From Rhizobiales bacterium SYSU XM002 (GTDB lineage: Bacteria > Pseudomonadota > Alphaproteobacteria > Rhizobiales > Beijerinckiaceae): a DNA stretch of 64,000 bases. Where the stretch lies: the NCBI GenBank assembly GCA_009846685.1, contig VWVY01000007.1, forward strand, positions 115,499 to 179,498, read 5' to 3'. The position numbers and the translations under genes are program-made. This document shows, piece by piece, positions 8,507 to 17,096 of this stretch (the first letter of the stretch is position 1; the number at the start of each line of letters is the position of its first letter). Under the pieces are notes generated by a model, which saw nothing but the letters and a program-made list of their open reading frames with translations, was not told where the DNA came from and made no database searches.

Positions 8507-9951
8507 TCCGGCAGACAATCGCCTATCTGCCCGCGCAATTGCTGGGACCGCTGACGCAATTCGTCACGGCCATTGTCCTGACGCACTATCTCGGCGCGGC
8601 GGACTATGGCCTGACCATGCTGATCTTCGCCAGCCAGGAACTGGTGTTTCTGATCTGCATGTCGTGGTGGACCTTCTACATGCTGCGCTACGCTGGCGGG
8701 TTCTCCTCCGACGAAGATCGCATCCGTTATGCGCATACCGAGCAGCACGTGCTGCTGGTCACAACCTTGCTGCAGGGGATCGTCACAGCGGGGATCGTGC
8801 TCGTCACGAAGCCGGATGCCTCGCTCGCCTTCTATCTCAGCGCTTGCGCCTTCACCATGACACGGAGCTACCTCAATTTCCTGGCCGAATACGCGCGGAA
8901 GAACGCCGCCATCAGCGCCTATTCTCTGGTCCAGGTCCTGCCACCGGTCGGTAGTCTGAGCTTTACGGTTCTGGCGCTGGAATTGAAGGCGATCGACCCC
9001 GCGATCGTGTTGCTGATCTATGCGGCAGTTCAGTTGGTGGTCGGTCTCGCCGCGAGCCGCCTTGTCGGCCTGCGTCCACTCGGCGGCTCAATGGATCGCC
9101 CGATCCTACGCGCAGCAATGCAATTCGGCCTGCCGATCACGCTTGCGGGCGGGTTCGGCTGGGTTGCGGCGCACGGCATCCGCTTCGTCGTGCAGCTGGG
9201 CGACGGGGCCATCGCGCTCGGGCTGCTGTCTGTCGGCTGGACGCTGGCAACCAGACTCTCGAACGTCGCCGCGATGCTGGTGACGGCTGCGGCCTATCCG
9301 CTCGCCGTTCGCGCCATGGAAGCCGGCGACGAGGAGGGGGCCCGCCGCCAGCTTTCGACCAATTCGGCACTGCTGCTCGGCGTGATCGCACCGGCCACGC
9401 TGGGGGTTGCGGCCATCAACGAACCGCTGGTGCAATGGCTGATCGCGCCCGAATTCCAGAATGCGACAATCCAGATTCTGCCCTGGGCACTGTTCGGCGC
9501 GGCGATCCGCAACCTGCGCATGCACGGCTGGGACCAGATGTACCTCCTGTTTGAATCACCGAAGGGGATGCTCGCGCTCGAATTCACAGAAGCGATCGGA
9601 ACGGTCGCCGCGTCCGTCGTCGGGCTGATGATGAACGGGCTTATCGGCGCCGTGATCGGCGCCTCGCTCGCGGCGGTCGCGATCGCATTCTGCGATATGC
9701 TCTATCTTCGCTGGCGCTTCCGGATGCCGCTGCCGCTCTGGCAACTTGCCCGTGTCGTGCTTGCGTCGGGTGCGATGTATGGTGCCATCGTTATGCTGCC
9801 GACGTTCGGGGTAACGGTCCGTCCGCTGTGGAACTCGATCCTGATCGTTATCCTGTTCGGCATGGTGATCTATGCCGTCCTGATCCCGATTCTGTTCCCC
9901 TCGCTTCTAGGCGCGGTCCGGCAGTTCATCGCAGCAAGACGCGCGCGCTAG
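8500..9951 (+). CDS. Oligosaccharide flippase, Wzx/MOP superfamily
   Basis: Membrane transporter of 483 residues with 12-14 hydrophobic helices, of the polysaccharide biosynthesis/MOP type. The N-terminal block (QTIAYLPAQLLGPLTQF, then LTHYLGAADYG) is the classical Wzx start. It would move lipid-linked repeat units across the inner membrane to the neighbouring polymerase. The ATG at 8500 follows CCGGGA and overlaps the polymerase stop by 7 bases. This frame is open further upstream within the polymerase gene, but that extension has no membrane protein character and is rejected. It ends 17 bases before the convergent acyltransferase stop. Confidence 0.87.
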   Translation: MLIRQTIAYLPAQLLGPLTQFVTAIVLTHYLGAADYGLTMLIFASQELVFLICMSWWTFYMLRYAGGFSSDEDRIRYAHTEQHVLLVTTLLQGIVTAGIVLVTKPDASLAFYLSACAFTMTRSYLNFLAEYARKNAAISAYSLVQVLPPVGSLSFTVLALELKAIDPAIVLLIYAAVQLVVGLAASRLVGLRPLGGSMDRPILRAAMQFGLPITLAGGFGWVAAHGIRFVVQLGDGAIALGLLSVGWTLATRLSNVAAMLVTAAAYPLAVRAMEAGDEEGARRQLSTNSALLLGVIAPATLGVAAINEPLVQWLIAPEFQNATIQILPWALFGAAIRNLRMHGWDQMYLLFESPKGMLALEFTEAIGTVAASVVGLMMNGLIGAVIGASLAAVAIAFCDMLYLRWRFRMPLPLWQLARVVLASGAMYGAIVMLPTFGVTVRPLWNSILIVILFGMVIYAVLIPILFPSLLGAVRQFIAARRAR

Positions 9952-9967
9952 CTAGGCAACCCGCCCG

Positions 9968-11065
9968 TCAGACCGACGCCGCCCGACGCCGCGGCTGGAG
10001 AAGGCCTTTGGCCAGCCTGCCAAGCGGCTTCTCGACAATCAGGTAGATCATGCTGCCGGCAACCGCCGCGACGATGAATCCCGCGACGCAGAACAGCACG
10101 AACGACTCCGAAAGAACGGGCGGCAGAAGTTTCGTCCAGAGGCGCGTGAACGCCGAGAGCACCATGCCATGCGTGAGGTAGATCGAATAGGATGCGTCCC
10201 CCAGGAACCGGACAAGGCGCGAGGGGAATACGCGACCGTCAAGCTCCAGCATCACCGCGCCGAGCACGATCATCGCGCTGGGAACGCCGCGCAGGATCGC
10301 GCGCAGATGTTCGGCCTCCCTCACCTCCGACAAAGGAACAACAAGCATCGCGCCAAGGGCGACGAGGATCGCGCCCGTCCGCGCAGAATAGCGGCGACCG
10401 GCCGTCACCAGCGCGCCAATCATGACGCCGAAGCCGAACTCGAGGATAATATTGGAGGAATAGAACCAAACGGCGCCGAAGGGGCGTGGATCGAACATCC
10501 GCAGGGAAACAACGCCGAGCAGCAAGGCCAGCACGGCGTTGAGCCGATACTGTCGCGGCAGGAACAGTGCCAGCGCGAAAAGCGCGTAGAACATCATCTC
10601 GAAATTGAGCGTCCAGCCGGCGGTAACGAGCGGTTGCGGTTCACCAAGCACGGGGTGCATCGCCGGGATGAACAGGAACGAGGCGAGGACATGCCCCCAG
10701 TCCAGCGCCGCGCCGGGCATCAGCGACTTGTTGGTCAAGAGAACCGCGAGTGCCAGCCCCGTCACGACCCAATAGAGTGGCGCGATGCGGATCAGGCGAT
10801 TGAGCAGGAATTCTCTCGGCGCAACCGTGCGATCGGCTGTCGTCACCCACATAATGAAACCGGAAATGACGAAGAAGATATCGACGCCCGAGGTCAGGAA
10901 ATGCGGCCAGGCGCCGGTGAAACCCATCCGTCCGAGATAGATTTCGAGATGCGCCAGCACCACACCGAGCGCGGCAACTGCGCGCAACTGCTGGATCGAG
11001 ACATAGGTCGCGGGCAATGTGGCAACTGTCTGGCTATCGCGCATCGGGATCGACACCTCGCTCAT
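9968..11065 (-). CDS. Acyltransferase family 3 membrane protein (ExoZ/OafA-like)
   Basis: Integral membrane O-acyltransferase of 365 residues with about ten helices. Family features are the N-terminal IQQLRAVAALGVVLAHLE with its conserved Arg and His, then SGVDIFFVISGFIMW. It probably adds acetyl, succinyl or another acyl group to the exopolysaccharide or its lipid-linked unit. Its start overlaps the stop of the NAD-epimerase gene as ATGA, and it is the last gene of a four-gene coupled minus-strand run (GT4, GMC oxidoreductase, epimerase, acyltransferase). The acyl donor and target sugar cannot be read from the sequence. Confidence 0.88.
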   Translation of the reverse strand: MSEVSIPMRDSQTVATLPATYVSIQQLRAVAALGVVLAHLEIYLGRMGFTGAWPHFLTSGVDIFFVISGFIMWVTTADRTVAPREFLLNRLIRIAPLYWVVTGLALAVLLTNKSLMPGAALDWGHVLASFLFIPAMHPVLGEPQPLVTAGWTLNFEMMFYALFALALFLPRQYRLNAVLALLLGVVSLRMFDPRPFGAVWFYSSNIILEFGFGVMIGALVTAGRRYSARTGAILVALGAMLVVPLSEVREAEHLRAILRGVPSAMIVLGAVMLELDGRVFPSRLVRFLGDASYSIYLTHGMVLSAFTRLWTKLLPPVLSESFVLFCVAGFIVAAVAGSMIYLIVEKPLGRLAKGLLQPRRRAASV

Positions 11066-12030
11066 TGCCGGGAAACCCAGTTCGCGGATTGCCGCAGTCC
11101 ATCCGCATAACCAACGGCGGGTGCCCCGAGCACGATATCCGCCCGCGCGGAATGATAGCGGGCGTCGAGATTGAACAAGCGCCCGAGACTGGGTGAAATC
11201 AGGTCGGGCACGAGTTGCTGGCCGAAGCCCAGCTTGCCTGTGACAATCTCGGCGATCTTGAGCGGGATCGCGACGAGCTTGGTCTCGATCCGCAGGTTGC
11301 GGCCCGGCACGCGAAAGATGGGGGTAAAACCAAGCGCCTGGCCGAAATCCATGAGATAGCGATTCCAGCTCGGTGCTTCCGCCATCGCGAGATTGAAGGC
11401 CCGGTTGGCCGCTTCTGGCCGGTCGAGCGCGGCGATCGCCGCCGCGACGACATCATCGACATGGATGAGGTTACAGATACCGTCACCTGCCGCGCCGAGA
11501 TCGCCAAGCCGGCTCCAGCGCAGGAGGCGTGCGATCCGCGCCGTCCACTGCTCCGAACCGGGACCATAGATCAGCGCCGGGCGCAGGATGACCGTGCGGA
11601 GCCCCTCCTGCTGCGCCTTGCGGACAAGATGCTCGCAATCGATCTTTGCCTGCCCATAGGCGTCAACGTTCTGCCCCACCGGGAAATCGTCGCCGATCTC
11701 GCCTTCGGCATTCCCGAACACCGCGATCGACGAGAAATGCGCGAAGCGCTGCACACCGGCCTTCACCGAGGCCTCCGCGAGGTTCCGTGTCGAGGCGACC
11801 ATCGCTGCCGGGCTGCCCATGATGCAATTCACGACATGGGTGACGCCCCTGAGCGCCGTGCCGAGCGTTTCAGGTTTCTCGGCATCGAAAATGCGCTGCT
11901 CGATGCCCAGACGCGCGAAGCTTTCGCGCGGCTTGCGCACACCGGCGATGACCGGGCGCCCTTCGGCATGAAGCTTTTCGACGAGGCGCCGCCCGACAAA
12001 ACCGCCCGCTCCGGCAACGAGGATGCTCAT
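11062..12030 (-). CDS. NAD-dependent epimerase/dehydratase (extended SDR)
   Basis: Nucleotide-sugar type SDR enzyme of 322 residues. The Rossmann motif GAGGFVG is at residues 7-13 and the catalytic YxxxK is in DAYGQAK near residue 140, with a preceding FSSIAVFG serine. It likely modifies a nucleotide-activated sugar for the polysaccharide, but whether it epimerises, dehydrates or reduces is open. The start at 12030 was chosen because it begins directly with the beta strand MSILVAGAG and overlaps the upstream GMC stop as ATGA; the longer open frame up to 12213 adds residues with no homology-like features. It is translationally coupled on both sides. Confidence 0.85.
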   Translation of the reverse strand: MSILVAGAGGFVGRRLVEKLHAEGRPVIAGVRKPRESFARLGIEQRIFDAEKPETLGTALRGVTHVVNCIMGSPAAMVASTRNLAEASVKAGVQRFAHFSSIAVFGNAEGEIGDDFPVGQNVDAYGQAKIDCEHLVRKAQQEGLRTVILRPALIYGPGSEQWTARIARLLRWSRLGDLGAAGDGICNLIHVDDVVAAAIAALDRPEAANRAFNLAMAEAPSWNRYLMDFGQALGFTPIFRVPGRNLRIETKLVAIPLKIAEIVTGKLGFGQQLVPDLISPSLGRLFNLDARYHSARADIVLGAPAVGYADGLRQSANWVSRQ

Positions 12031-13724
12031 GCCGCCGCTCCCTTGATGGCCGAGGTGCGGATTTCGCTCCGCTTCGGCAGGAATTCCCGCTTGAGATGCG
12101 CCGCGAGTCTCAACGAAAACGCGACGATGGTCAGCGTCGGGTTGGCCTGGCTCGACGTCGGAAAGATCGCGGAGCCCGACACATAAAGGTTGTCGGTGCC
12201 GAAGACGCGGCATTCGCGATCGACAACGCCCGTGTCCGGGTTCGGGCCCATGCGCGCGGTGCCGATGTGGTGGCCGCCATAGGCGCCGTCACGCAGCATC
12301 GCCTCGGCTACGCCCTCGGGATCGAAGTCGAGGCTCGCCCTGCCGGTTGCGGCGGCATCGCGACGGAGGAGTTCGAGCGCCACGCGCACGGTCTCGATGT
12401 CCTTGGGCTTGTAGCGCCAATCGACGCGCGCCTGCGGCTTGCCGAAGATATCGAGCCCCGCGCCCAGGGTGACGCGGCTGTCGAGGTTCGGGACCTGTTC
12501 GGCATGGATATCAAGCGTGAAGCGGTTGTTGCGTGGCGCGACGATGAGCGAGGGGAACTTGCGCGCGGCGAGCGTGCGCACCTTGACCCAGTTGAGCAGG
12601 AAGCCCGCCACGCCGAAGGGTTCGCGCAGAATGTTGAAACCGTGCCGCAGGACGTGGCCAGGCGTCATGGCGTCACCGCCGTGCAGACGCTTTGAGTATT
12701 CGTAGGAAATGAAGGGCTTGGCGAGATAGATCGCCGAGAGAATGCCGCGTCCATGCGCCGGGTCCGGCAGGCGCGGGTGATGGAGGCGCATCACGACATT
12801 GCCGACGCCGTGCTCGCGCTGGATTTCCGGCCGCAGGGCCATGCGGCGGCGACAATAGACGCCGTCCCACGCGCGATCATAACCGTGGAAGACCGGGGTT
12901 CCTGGCGCGAACGCCAATTCGCCGTAGGTGCCAGCGATATGACAGAGGTAATTCCGCCCGACCTGATCGCCCGCGTTGCCGATGCCGGCGGGATGCGCCT
13001 CACTCCGCGAGGCGAGCAGCAGCCGCGCAGTCTCGATACCACCGGTGGCGATCACATGGCGCTCGGCCGCGACCGTGATCTCCTTGCCGTCGAGCGTGCG
13101 CAGGACGATGGCCTCGACCTTCTCGCCGCCCGCGCGGATTTCGACCGCATGGGCGTCGAGCAGGACGCGGATGTTGGCCGCGTGCGCAAGTCGATGCCGG
13201 TAGCGACTGCCGAAATCCGTCGGGCAGGAGAAACGTTCGATACGGTCGTTGTCGAACGAGACCGGGTTGAAGCCCTCGGCTATCGGGCGCATTCCGCCCT
13301 CGACAGCCTTCTTCGCATCGTATTGGAAGTCACCGGCTTCGGCGAGCACGTTCGCTTCGGGATAGTAGGGTGCAACATCGTCATGGCCGATCGGCCAACC
13401 CGAACCCGCGATGAAGTCGCGCCGCTCGAAGTCGATCGGGTCGAAGGGCATGCAGCGCCCGCCCCAAGTGGCGGAGGAACCGCCGAGCTGGCGATGGCGA
13501 TACTCCGTCAACGGGCTGTGAAGCGCGTCGTCCGCAACTTCTCCCGCATAAAGGGCCTGCGCCGCCTCATCGTGCCCGGCCTTACCACCGGCGATGAGGA
13601 TGACATCGATCCCCGAGCCGATGAACTGCAGGGCAAGCGAAATGCCCGCCGGCCCGGCGCCGACGATGCAAAGCTGTGTCGAAAGAACGGTTGCCGACTG
13701 GAGCTGGCTCGCTTCGAGCATCAT
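12027..13724 (-). CDS. GMC family FAD-dependent oxidoreductase
   Basis: FAD enzyme of 565 residues in the glucose-methanol-choline oxidoreductase family. The dinucleotide motif GAGPAG is at about residues 22-27, GGSSATWGGRC marks the FAD signature 1 area, and the C-terminal GGHHIGTARMG and SSQANPTLT blocks carry the His and Asn expected at the active site. It would oxidise an alcohol group, perhaps on a sugar or polyol of the exopolysaccharide; the acceptor and substrate are unknown. It lies between a GT4 glycosyltransferase and an epimerase, overlapping both by start-stop codons, which ties it to polysaccharide synthesis rather than to general sugar oxidation. No signal peptide is visible, so it should be cytoplasmic. 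Confidence 0.88.
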   Translation of the reverse strand: MMLEASQLQSATVLSTQLCIVGAGPAGISLALQFIGSGIDVILIAGGKAGHDEAAQALYAGEVADDALHSPLTEYRHRQLGGSSATWGGRCMPFDPIDFERRDFIAGSGWPIGHDDVAPYYPEANVLAEAGDFQYDAKKAVEGGMRPIAEGFNPVSFDNDRIERFSCPTDFGSRYRHRLAHAANIRVLLDAHAVEIRAGGEKVEAIVLRTLDGKEITVAAERHVIATGGIETARLLLASRSEAHPAGIGNAGDQVGRNYLCHIAGTYGELAFAPGTPVFHGYDRAWDGVYCRRRMALRPEIQREHGVGNVVMRLHHPRLPDPAHGRGILSAIYLAKPFISYEYSKRLHGGDAMTPGHVLRHGFNILREPFGVAGFLLNWVKVRTLAARKFPSLIVAPRNNRFTLDIHAEQVPNLDSRVTLGAGLDIFGKPQARVDWRYKPKDIETVRVALELLRRDAAATGRASLDFDPEGVAEAMLRDGAYGGHHIGTARMGPNPDTGVVDRECRVFGTDNLYVSGSAIFPTSSQANPTLTIVAFSLRLAAHLKREFLPKRSEIRTSAIKGAAA

Positions 13725-14854
13725 GCGAGCGCCCTCACAGCAGGCGCCTCGTTCTTCATTGCGATCTCGACCGCGAAGCGGCGGCGATAGATCGCGAACA
13801 GGGAGGCAAGAAAAACATCGAGCGAGAACTGCTGGCGGAACCGCGTCTGCCCCTGATCCGACAGCGACTGGCGCAGCACTGCACTGGCGAGCAGCTTCGC
13901 CATCGTGGTGCTCAACGCCGGGCGGTCGCCAGGCGCGACGAAGAGCACGTCGCGGCCATCGTCAAGCACCTCGGGGATCGCGCCAATCGGCGTGCAGATG
14001 ACCGGCGCGCCGCACCCGAGCGCTTCGAGGATCACCAGCGGCAAGCCCTCGTTGTAGGAGGGCAGGACCATCATATCGACATCGCGCAGCAGCGCACGGA
14101 CACCAGCCTGATCGACCCAGCCGACGAAATCGGCCCTGTCGGCGAGGCCCAGTGCAGCGGCCTTGGCCTTGTAGCCGTCGATGTCACCGTTCCCGGCGAT
14201 CACGGCCTTCCACATTGGAGCGTCGGCGGGAATTCCGGCAAGGCCGTGCAGGAAATCCGAGATGCCCTTACGCTCGGTCAGGAGACCGAGGAAGAGAATG
14301 CGTAGCGGGTCTTTCCTCGGCGTGAGGAAATCGCGTTTCTCCACCGGAACCGGCACGCCATTATAGAGAATGTCGATCTTAGAAGGCGCGATGCCGAGAT
14401 CTTTCGCCAACCAGTCACGCCACAGGCGCCCGAGCACGATCACGCTCGTCGCGGCATGGAACGGTAGGCGGATCGCCCAGCGCACGAAGGCTCCGGAGCG
14501 GGCATAGAGCCCTGTCAGTTCGGCGGCATGGAGATGCAGGATCGTCCGGGCTCCGACAAGCCGCGCGGCGAGAATCACCAGCCCCTTGCGGAGGGCGCTG
14601 CCCTTGTCGCCGAAATTGACGTGCACGAGCGCGAGGCGGCCTGTGATCCGCGCTGTCCAGATCTTGAGGATAGCCATTACAAGCAGGAGGAGCGAATGCG
14701 CCGCGCCCCTCTCGTCGCGGGTGACGAGCACTTCAAAGCGGGTGCGGGCGAGCGTATCGCCACCGCTCTCGACGATATAGTCCTTCACCCGTCCCATACC
14801 GCCACCGACCGCGCCGCTCGGCGAGACGATGTAGATGATCTTCTGCTGGCTCAT
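13721..14854 (-). CDS. Glycosyltransferase family 4
   Basis: Retaining GT-B glycosyltransferase of 377 residues that uses a nucleotide sugar. The N-terminal acceptor domain starts IIYIVSPSGAVGGGMGR, and the C-terminal donor domain has the EX7E-type motif in NEGLPLVILEALGCG followed by PVICTPIGAIPE. The start at 14854 places the first beta strand directly at the N-terminus; an open extension to 14977 is basic and unlike the family. It begins the coupled operon that continues through the GMC oxidoreductase, epimerase and acyltransferase. The sugar transferred is unknown. The 158-base spacer upstream, before the GH10 stop, may hold its promoter. Confidence 0.87.
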   Translation of the reverse strand: MSQQKIIYIVSPSGAVGGGMGRVKDYIVESGGDTLARTRFEVLVTRDERGAAHSLLLLVMAILKIWTARITGRLALVHVNFGDKGSALRKGLVILAARLVGARTILHLHAAELTGLYARSGAFVRWAIRLPFHAATSVIVLGRLWRDWLAKDLGIAPSKIDILYNGVPVPVEKRDFLTPRKDPLRILFLGLLTERKGISDFLHGLAGIPADAPMWKAVIAGNGDIDGYKAKAAALGLADRADFVGWVDQAGVRALLRDVDMMVLPSYNEGLPLVILEALGCGAPVICTPIGAIPEVLDDGRDVLFVAPGDRPALSTTMAKLLASAVLRQSLSDQGQTRFRQQFSLDVFLASLFAIYRRRFAVEIAMKNEAPAVRALA

Positions 14855-15012
14855 ACGCCGTAACCCAAACTGTCCCTTCGACCGCAAAACGGCCTTCCCT
14901 GTGCCTTGCAACGAGCGATGCGCCTCAAAGGGAAAGATTTTGTGTCGAAGCGATGCTCTGGCTCTCAAAACCCGCAAACATGCTTGCGGATTTCTTAGCC
15001 ATTTCGGGAGCG

Positions 15013-16140
15013 CTAGCGCACCGGCGCGTTGAGGAGCGCGGCGCGGATCGCTCGCGCCATCGGCTTTTCCTGAAACCCTTCATCGAAGGGCAGCGGCCGG
15101 GCCGGAAAATCGCGAACCCGCGCGTTGGCGACAACCGGCTCGCGATACCAAGTGTATTTGTCTGACAGATGCCAGGTGATGAGACATTCGATGGCCGGAT
15201 TGCGTAAAACCGGGACAAGAAAACGTGTCGTCCATTCCGCAACTTTCTCGTCTCGCGAGGCGATCTCGCGCGGGAAGTGCTGGTCGTCTACGTCGAATTC
15301 GGTGAGGTAGATGCGCAGTTTCCGCGCGGCGATGTCGTCAAGGAAACGAAGAAACGGGTCGATTGCGAAGGCGACACCTGGCTTGATGTGGGCCTGAAGA
15401 CCGATCGCGTCGAGCTTCACGCCCTGATCGAGAAGACGGTCGATCAGCGGGATCATCCGCTCGCGCACGCCCCGCCCGAGCGCGTCGTCCTGCTCGGTGA
15501 AGGCCTCGTTCAGGACGAGCTTCGCCGTCCGGTCGATGGCAGCGAGGCGACGGAAGGCACGCGGGATGTAGCTCTCGCCCATCGCGTCGAACCACGGCCC
15601 GCGCCGGAAGCCCCCCGGCGCTCCGGAACCGGGCCAGAACGGCTCGTTCACGACATCCCAGGAGTGCATCGCGCCGGCATATCGCGCACCTACGATCTCG
15701 ATGTGCAGGTCGAAGATCCGCTCCAGTTCGGCGGCGGATTTTCCCTTGAGCCAGGGAGGCGGGAAATCGTTCCAGAACAGGGTATGGCCGCGGAACAGCA
15801 TGCCGTTATCGCGCGCGAAAGCAAGCAGGGCGTCTGCTTCCTCGAAGGCGAAAACATCCTCGCGCGGACGGAGGTAATCGAATTTCATCGCCTTGTCGGT
15901 GACGAGCAGACGCGATTGCATCGTATGAAGGTCGGCATAGCCCGGATCGCGCACCACTTCCCAGGAGGTCGAAGCGCCGAAGGTCATCCCGTTGCGCTGC
16001 GCGGCCGCCCAAAGCGGCAGCGGCGTACTGGCTGCACGAGCCACCACGGGCGTCATTCCCAAAGCCGTGCCCGCAATCATCGTACGTCGTGTCATGCCGG
16101 CGCGCGCACGAAAATTCGAGAATGATAAAGGCCCGGACAT
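15013..16140 (-). CDS. GH10 family endo-beta-1,4-xylanase-like glycoside hydrolase, Tat-type signal
   Basis: Exported glycosidase of 375 residues. The catalytic acid/base Glu166 lies in DVVNEPFW and the nucleophile Glu281 in YLTEFDVDD, both classic GH10 sites; other family blocks are FRGHTLFWN, LQAHIKPG and ITWHLSDK. A twin-arginine-like leader (MTRRTMIAG, cleavage near VARA) follows a 15-residue basic extension. The ATG at 16140 has AGGGAAG in good position; 16158 and 16095 are alternatives. Inside an exopolysaccharide locus it more likely trims or releases the cell's own beta-linked polymer than degrades plant xylan; that is inference. The gene is divergent from the GT26 gene. Confidence 0.9.
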   Translation of the reverse strand: MSGPLSFSNFRARAGMTRRTMIAGTALGMTPVVARAASTPLPLWAAAQRNGMTFGASTSWEVVRDPGYADLHTMQSRLLVTDKAMKFDYLRPREDVFAFEEADALLAFARDNGMLFRGHTLFWNDFPPPWLKGKSAAELERIFDLHIEIVGARYAGAMHSWDVVNEPFWPGSGAPGGFRRGPWFDAMGESYIPRAFRRLAAIDRTAKLVLNEAFTEQDDALGRGVRERMIPLIDRLLDQGVKLDAIGLQAHIKPGVAFAIDPFLRFLDDIAARKLRIYLTEFDVDDQHFPREIASRDEKVAEWTTRFLVPVLRNPAIECLITWHLSDKYTWYREPVVANARVRDFPARPLPFDEGFQEKPMARAIRAALLNAPVR

Positions 16141-16303
16141 CGGTCTTCCCTGATGCATGAAAACTCGGCCAAGCCTTGCAGGAATTCTTTACCAACTTGC
16201 TCAGGATTCCGGGGAAGACCGGCGATTCCCGCATCACGGCAACAGGATTGCAACCATCGCGCGGCAAACGATCCCTGAAGCACACTTACAGGACTTGAGG
16301 GAC

Positions 16304-17083
16304 ATGAGACAGGTTGCCTTTCCGGAACTTGCGCGCGTCGACGGTCAGATGATCAACCTGCCGACACTTGACACCGCCGTCGAGGCCGCCATCAGTCGGG
16401 CCGGGACCGGCGAGGGTTTTCGTCTGTTTACGCTCAATCTCGATCATATCGTCAAGCTGCGCGGCGATGCCGCGTTCCGCGCCGCCTACGCGCGCGCCGA
16501 ACTCGTTTCCGCCGATGGCGCGCCCGTTGCGGCCCTTGCTCGCCGGCAGGCAGGGCAGATCGAGCGGACAACCGGCGCCGACCTCGTGATGCCGCTGTGC
16601 GCGAGTGCCGCGCGGGCCGGTATCCCGATCGCACTGTTCGGTTCGAGCGATGAGACCCTGGAAACCTCCGCGCGCAAACTGACAGTCCGTTTCCCCTCGC
16701 TGATCATCGCCCATCGCGAAAGCCCGCCCTATGGGTTCGATCCGCAATCGGAGGCCGCCACCGCCGCAGCGCGACGCATCGAGGCTTCGGGCGCGAAGAT
16801 CGTCTTCGTTGCACTTGGCGCACCGAAGCAGGAGTTTTTTGCCGCTCACATGGCGGACATCACCCCGGGTCTCGGCTTCGTCTGCATCGGAGCCGCGCTT
16901 GACTTCATCGCCGGGACGCAGGATCGTGCGCCCGCGATTTTCCAGAAAACGGGCCTCGAATGGCTCTGGCGGCTCGGCACTAACCCGAAGCGCATGGCCA
17001 AACGCTACTGGCTCTGCGCGCTGGTGCTCATATCGTTGCTGACACAGGGATCGATACCCACGCCAGGACGAAGCGCCGCCTGA
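16304..17083 (+). CDS. WecG/TagA/CpsF family glycosyltransferase (GT26)
   Basis: Membrane-associated glycosyltransferase of 259 residues that adds a second sugar to an undecaprenyl-linked acceptor. Family blocks are LFTLNLDHIVKLRGD, SADGAPV, RTTGADL and VALGAPKQEFF, with the C-terminal basic region EWLWRLGTNPKRM for membrane contact. The ATG at 16304 follows GAGGG; the frame is open upstream to 16157 but that part lies in the spacer facing the GH10 gene. This is the only candidate early-step transferase in the window. The initiating polyprenyl-phosphate sugar-phosphate transferase is not here and must be encoded elsewhere. Confidence 0.9.
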   Translation: MRQVAFPELARVDGQMINLPTLDTAVEAAISRAGTGEGFRLFTLNLDHIVKLRGDAAFRAAYARAELVSADGAPVAALARRQAGQIERTTGADLVMPLCASAARAGIPIALFGSSDETLETSARKLTVRFPSLIIAHRESPPYGFDPQSEAATAAARRIEASGAKIVFVALGAPKQEFFAAHMADITPGLGFVCIGAALDFIAGTQDRAPAIFQKTGLEWLWRLGTNPKRMAKRYWLCALVLISLLTQGSIPTPGRSAA

Positions 17084-17096
17084 GCCTTCCGGCTCA
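17081..17096. terminator. Short hairpin between convergent GT26 and GT4 genes
   Basis: TGAGCC and GGCTCA form a 6-base stem with a TTCC loop and include or abut both stop codons. There is no clear T-run, so termination in either direction is only possible, not shown. Confidence 0.3.

Noticed and set aside
6641..8518. 625-codon open frame antisense to the Wzz and polymerase genes
   Set aside because: Its translation is Gln/Glu/His/Arg-rich without domain features, while the plus strand gives clear membrane proteins.
16157..16303. N-terminal extension of the GT26 gene
   Set aside because: The open frame lies in the divergent spacer; GT26 similarity begins near MRQVAFPELARV and that ATG has a GAGGG site.
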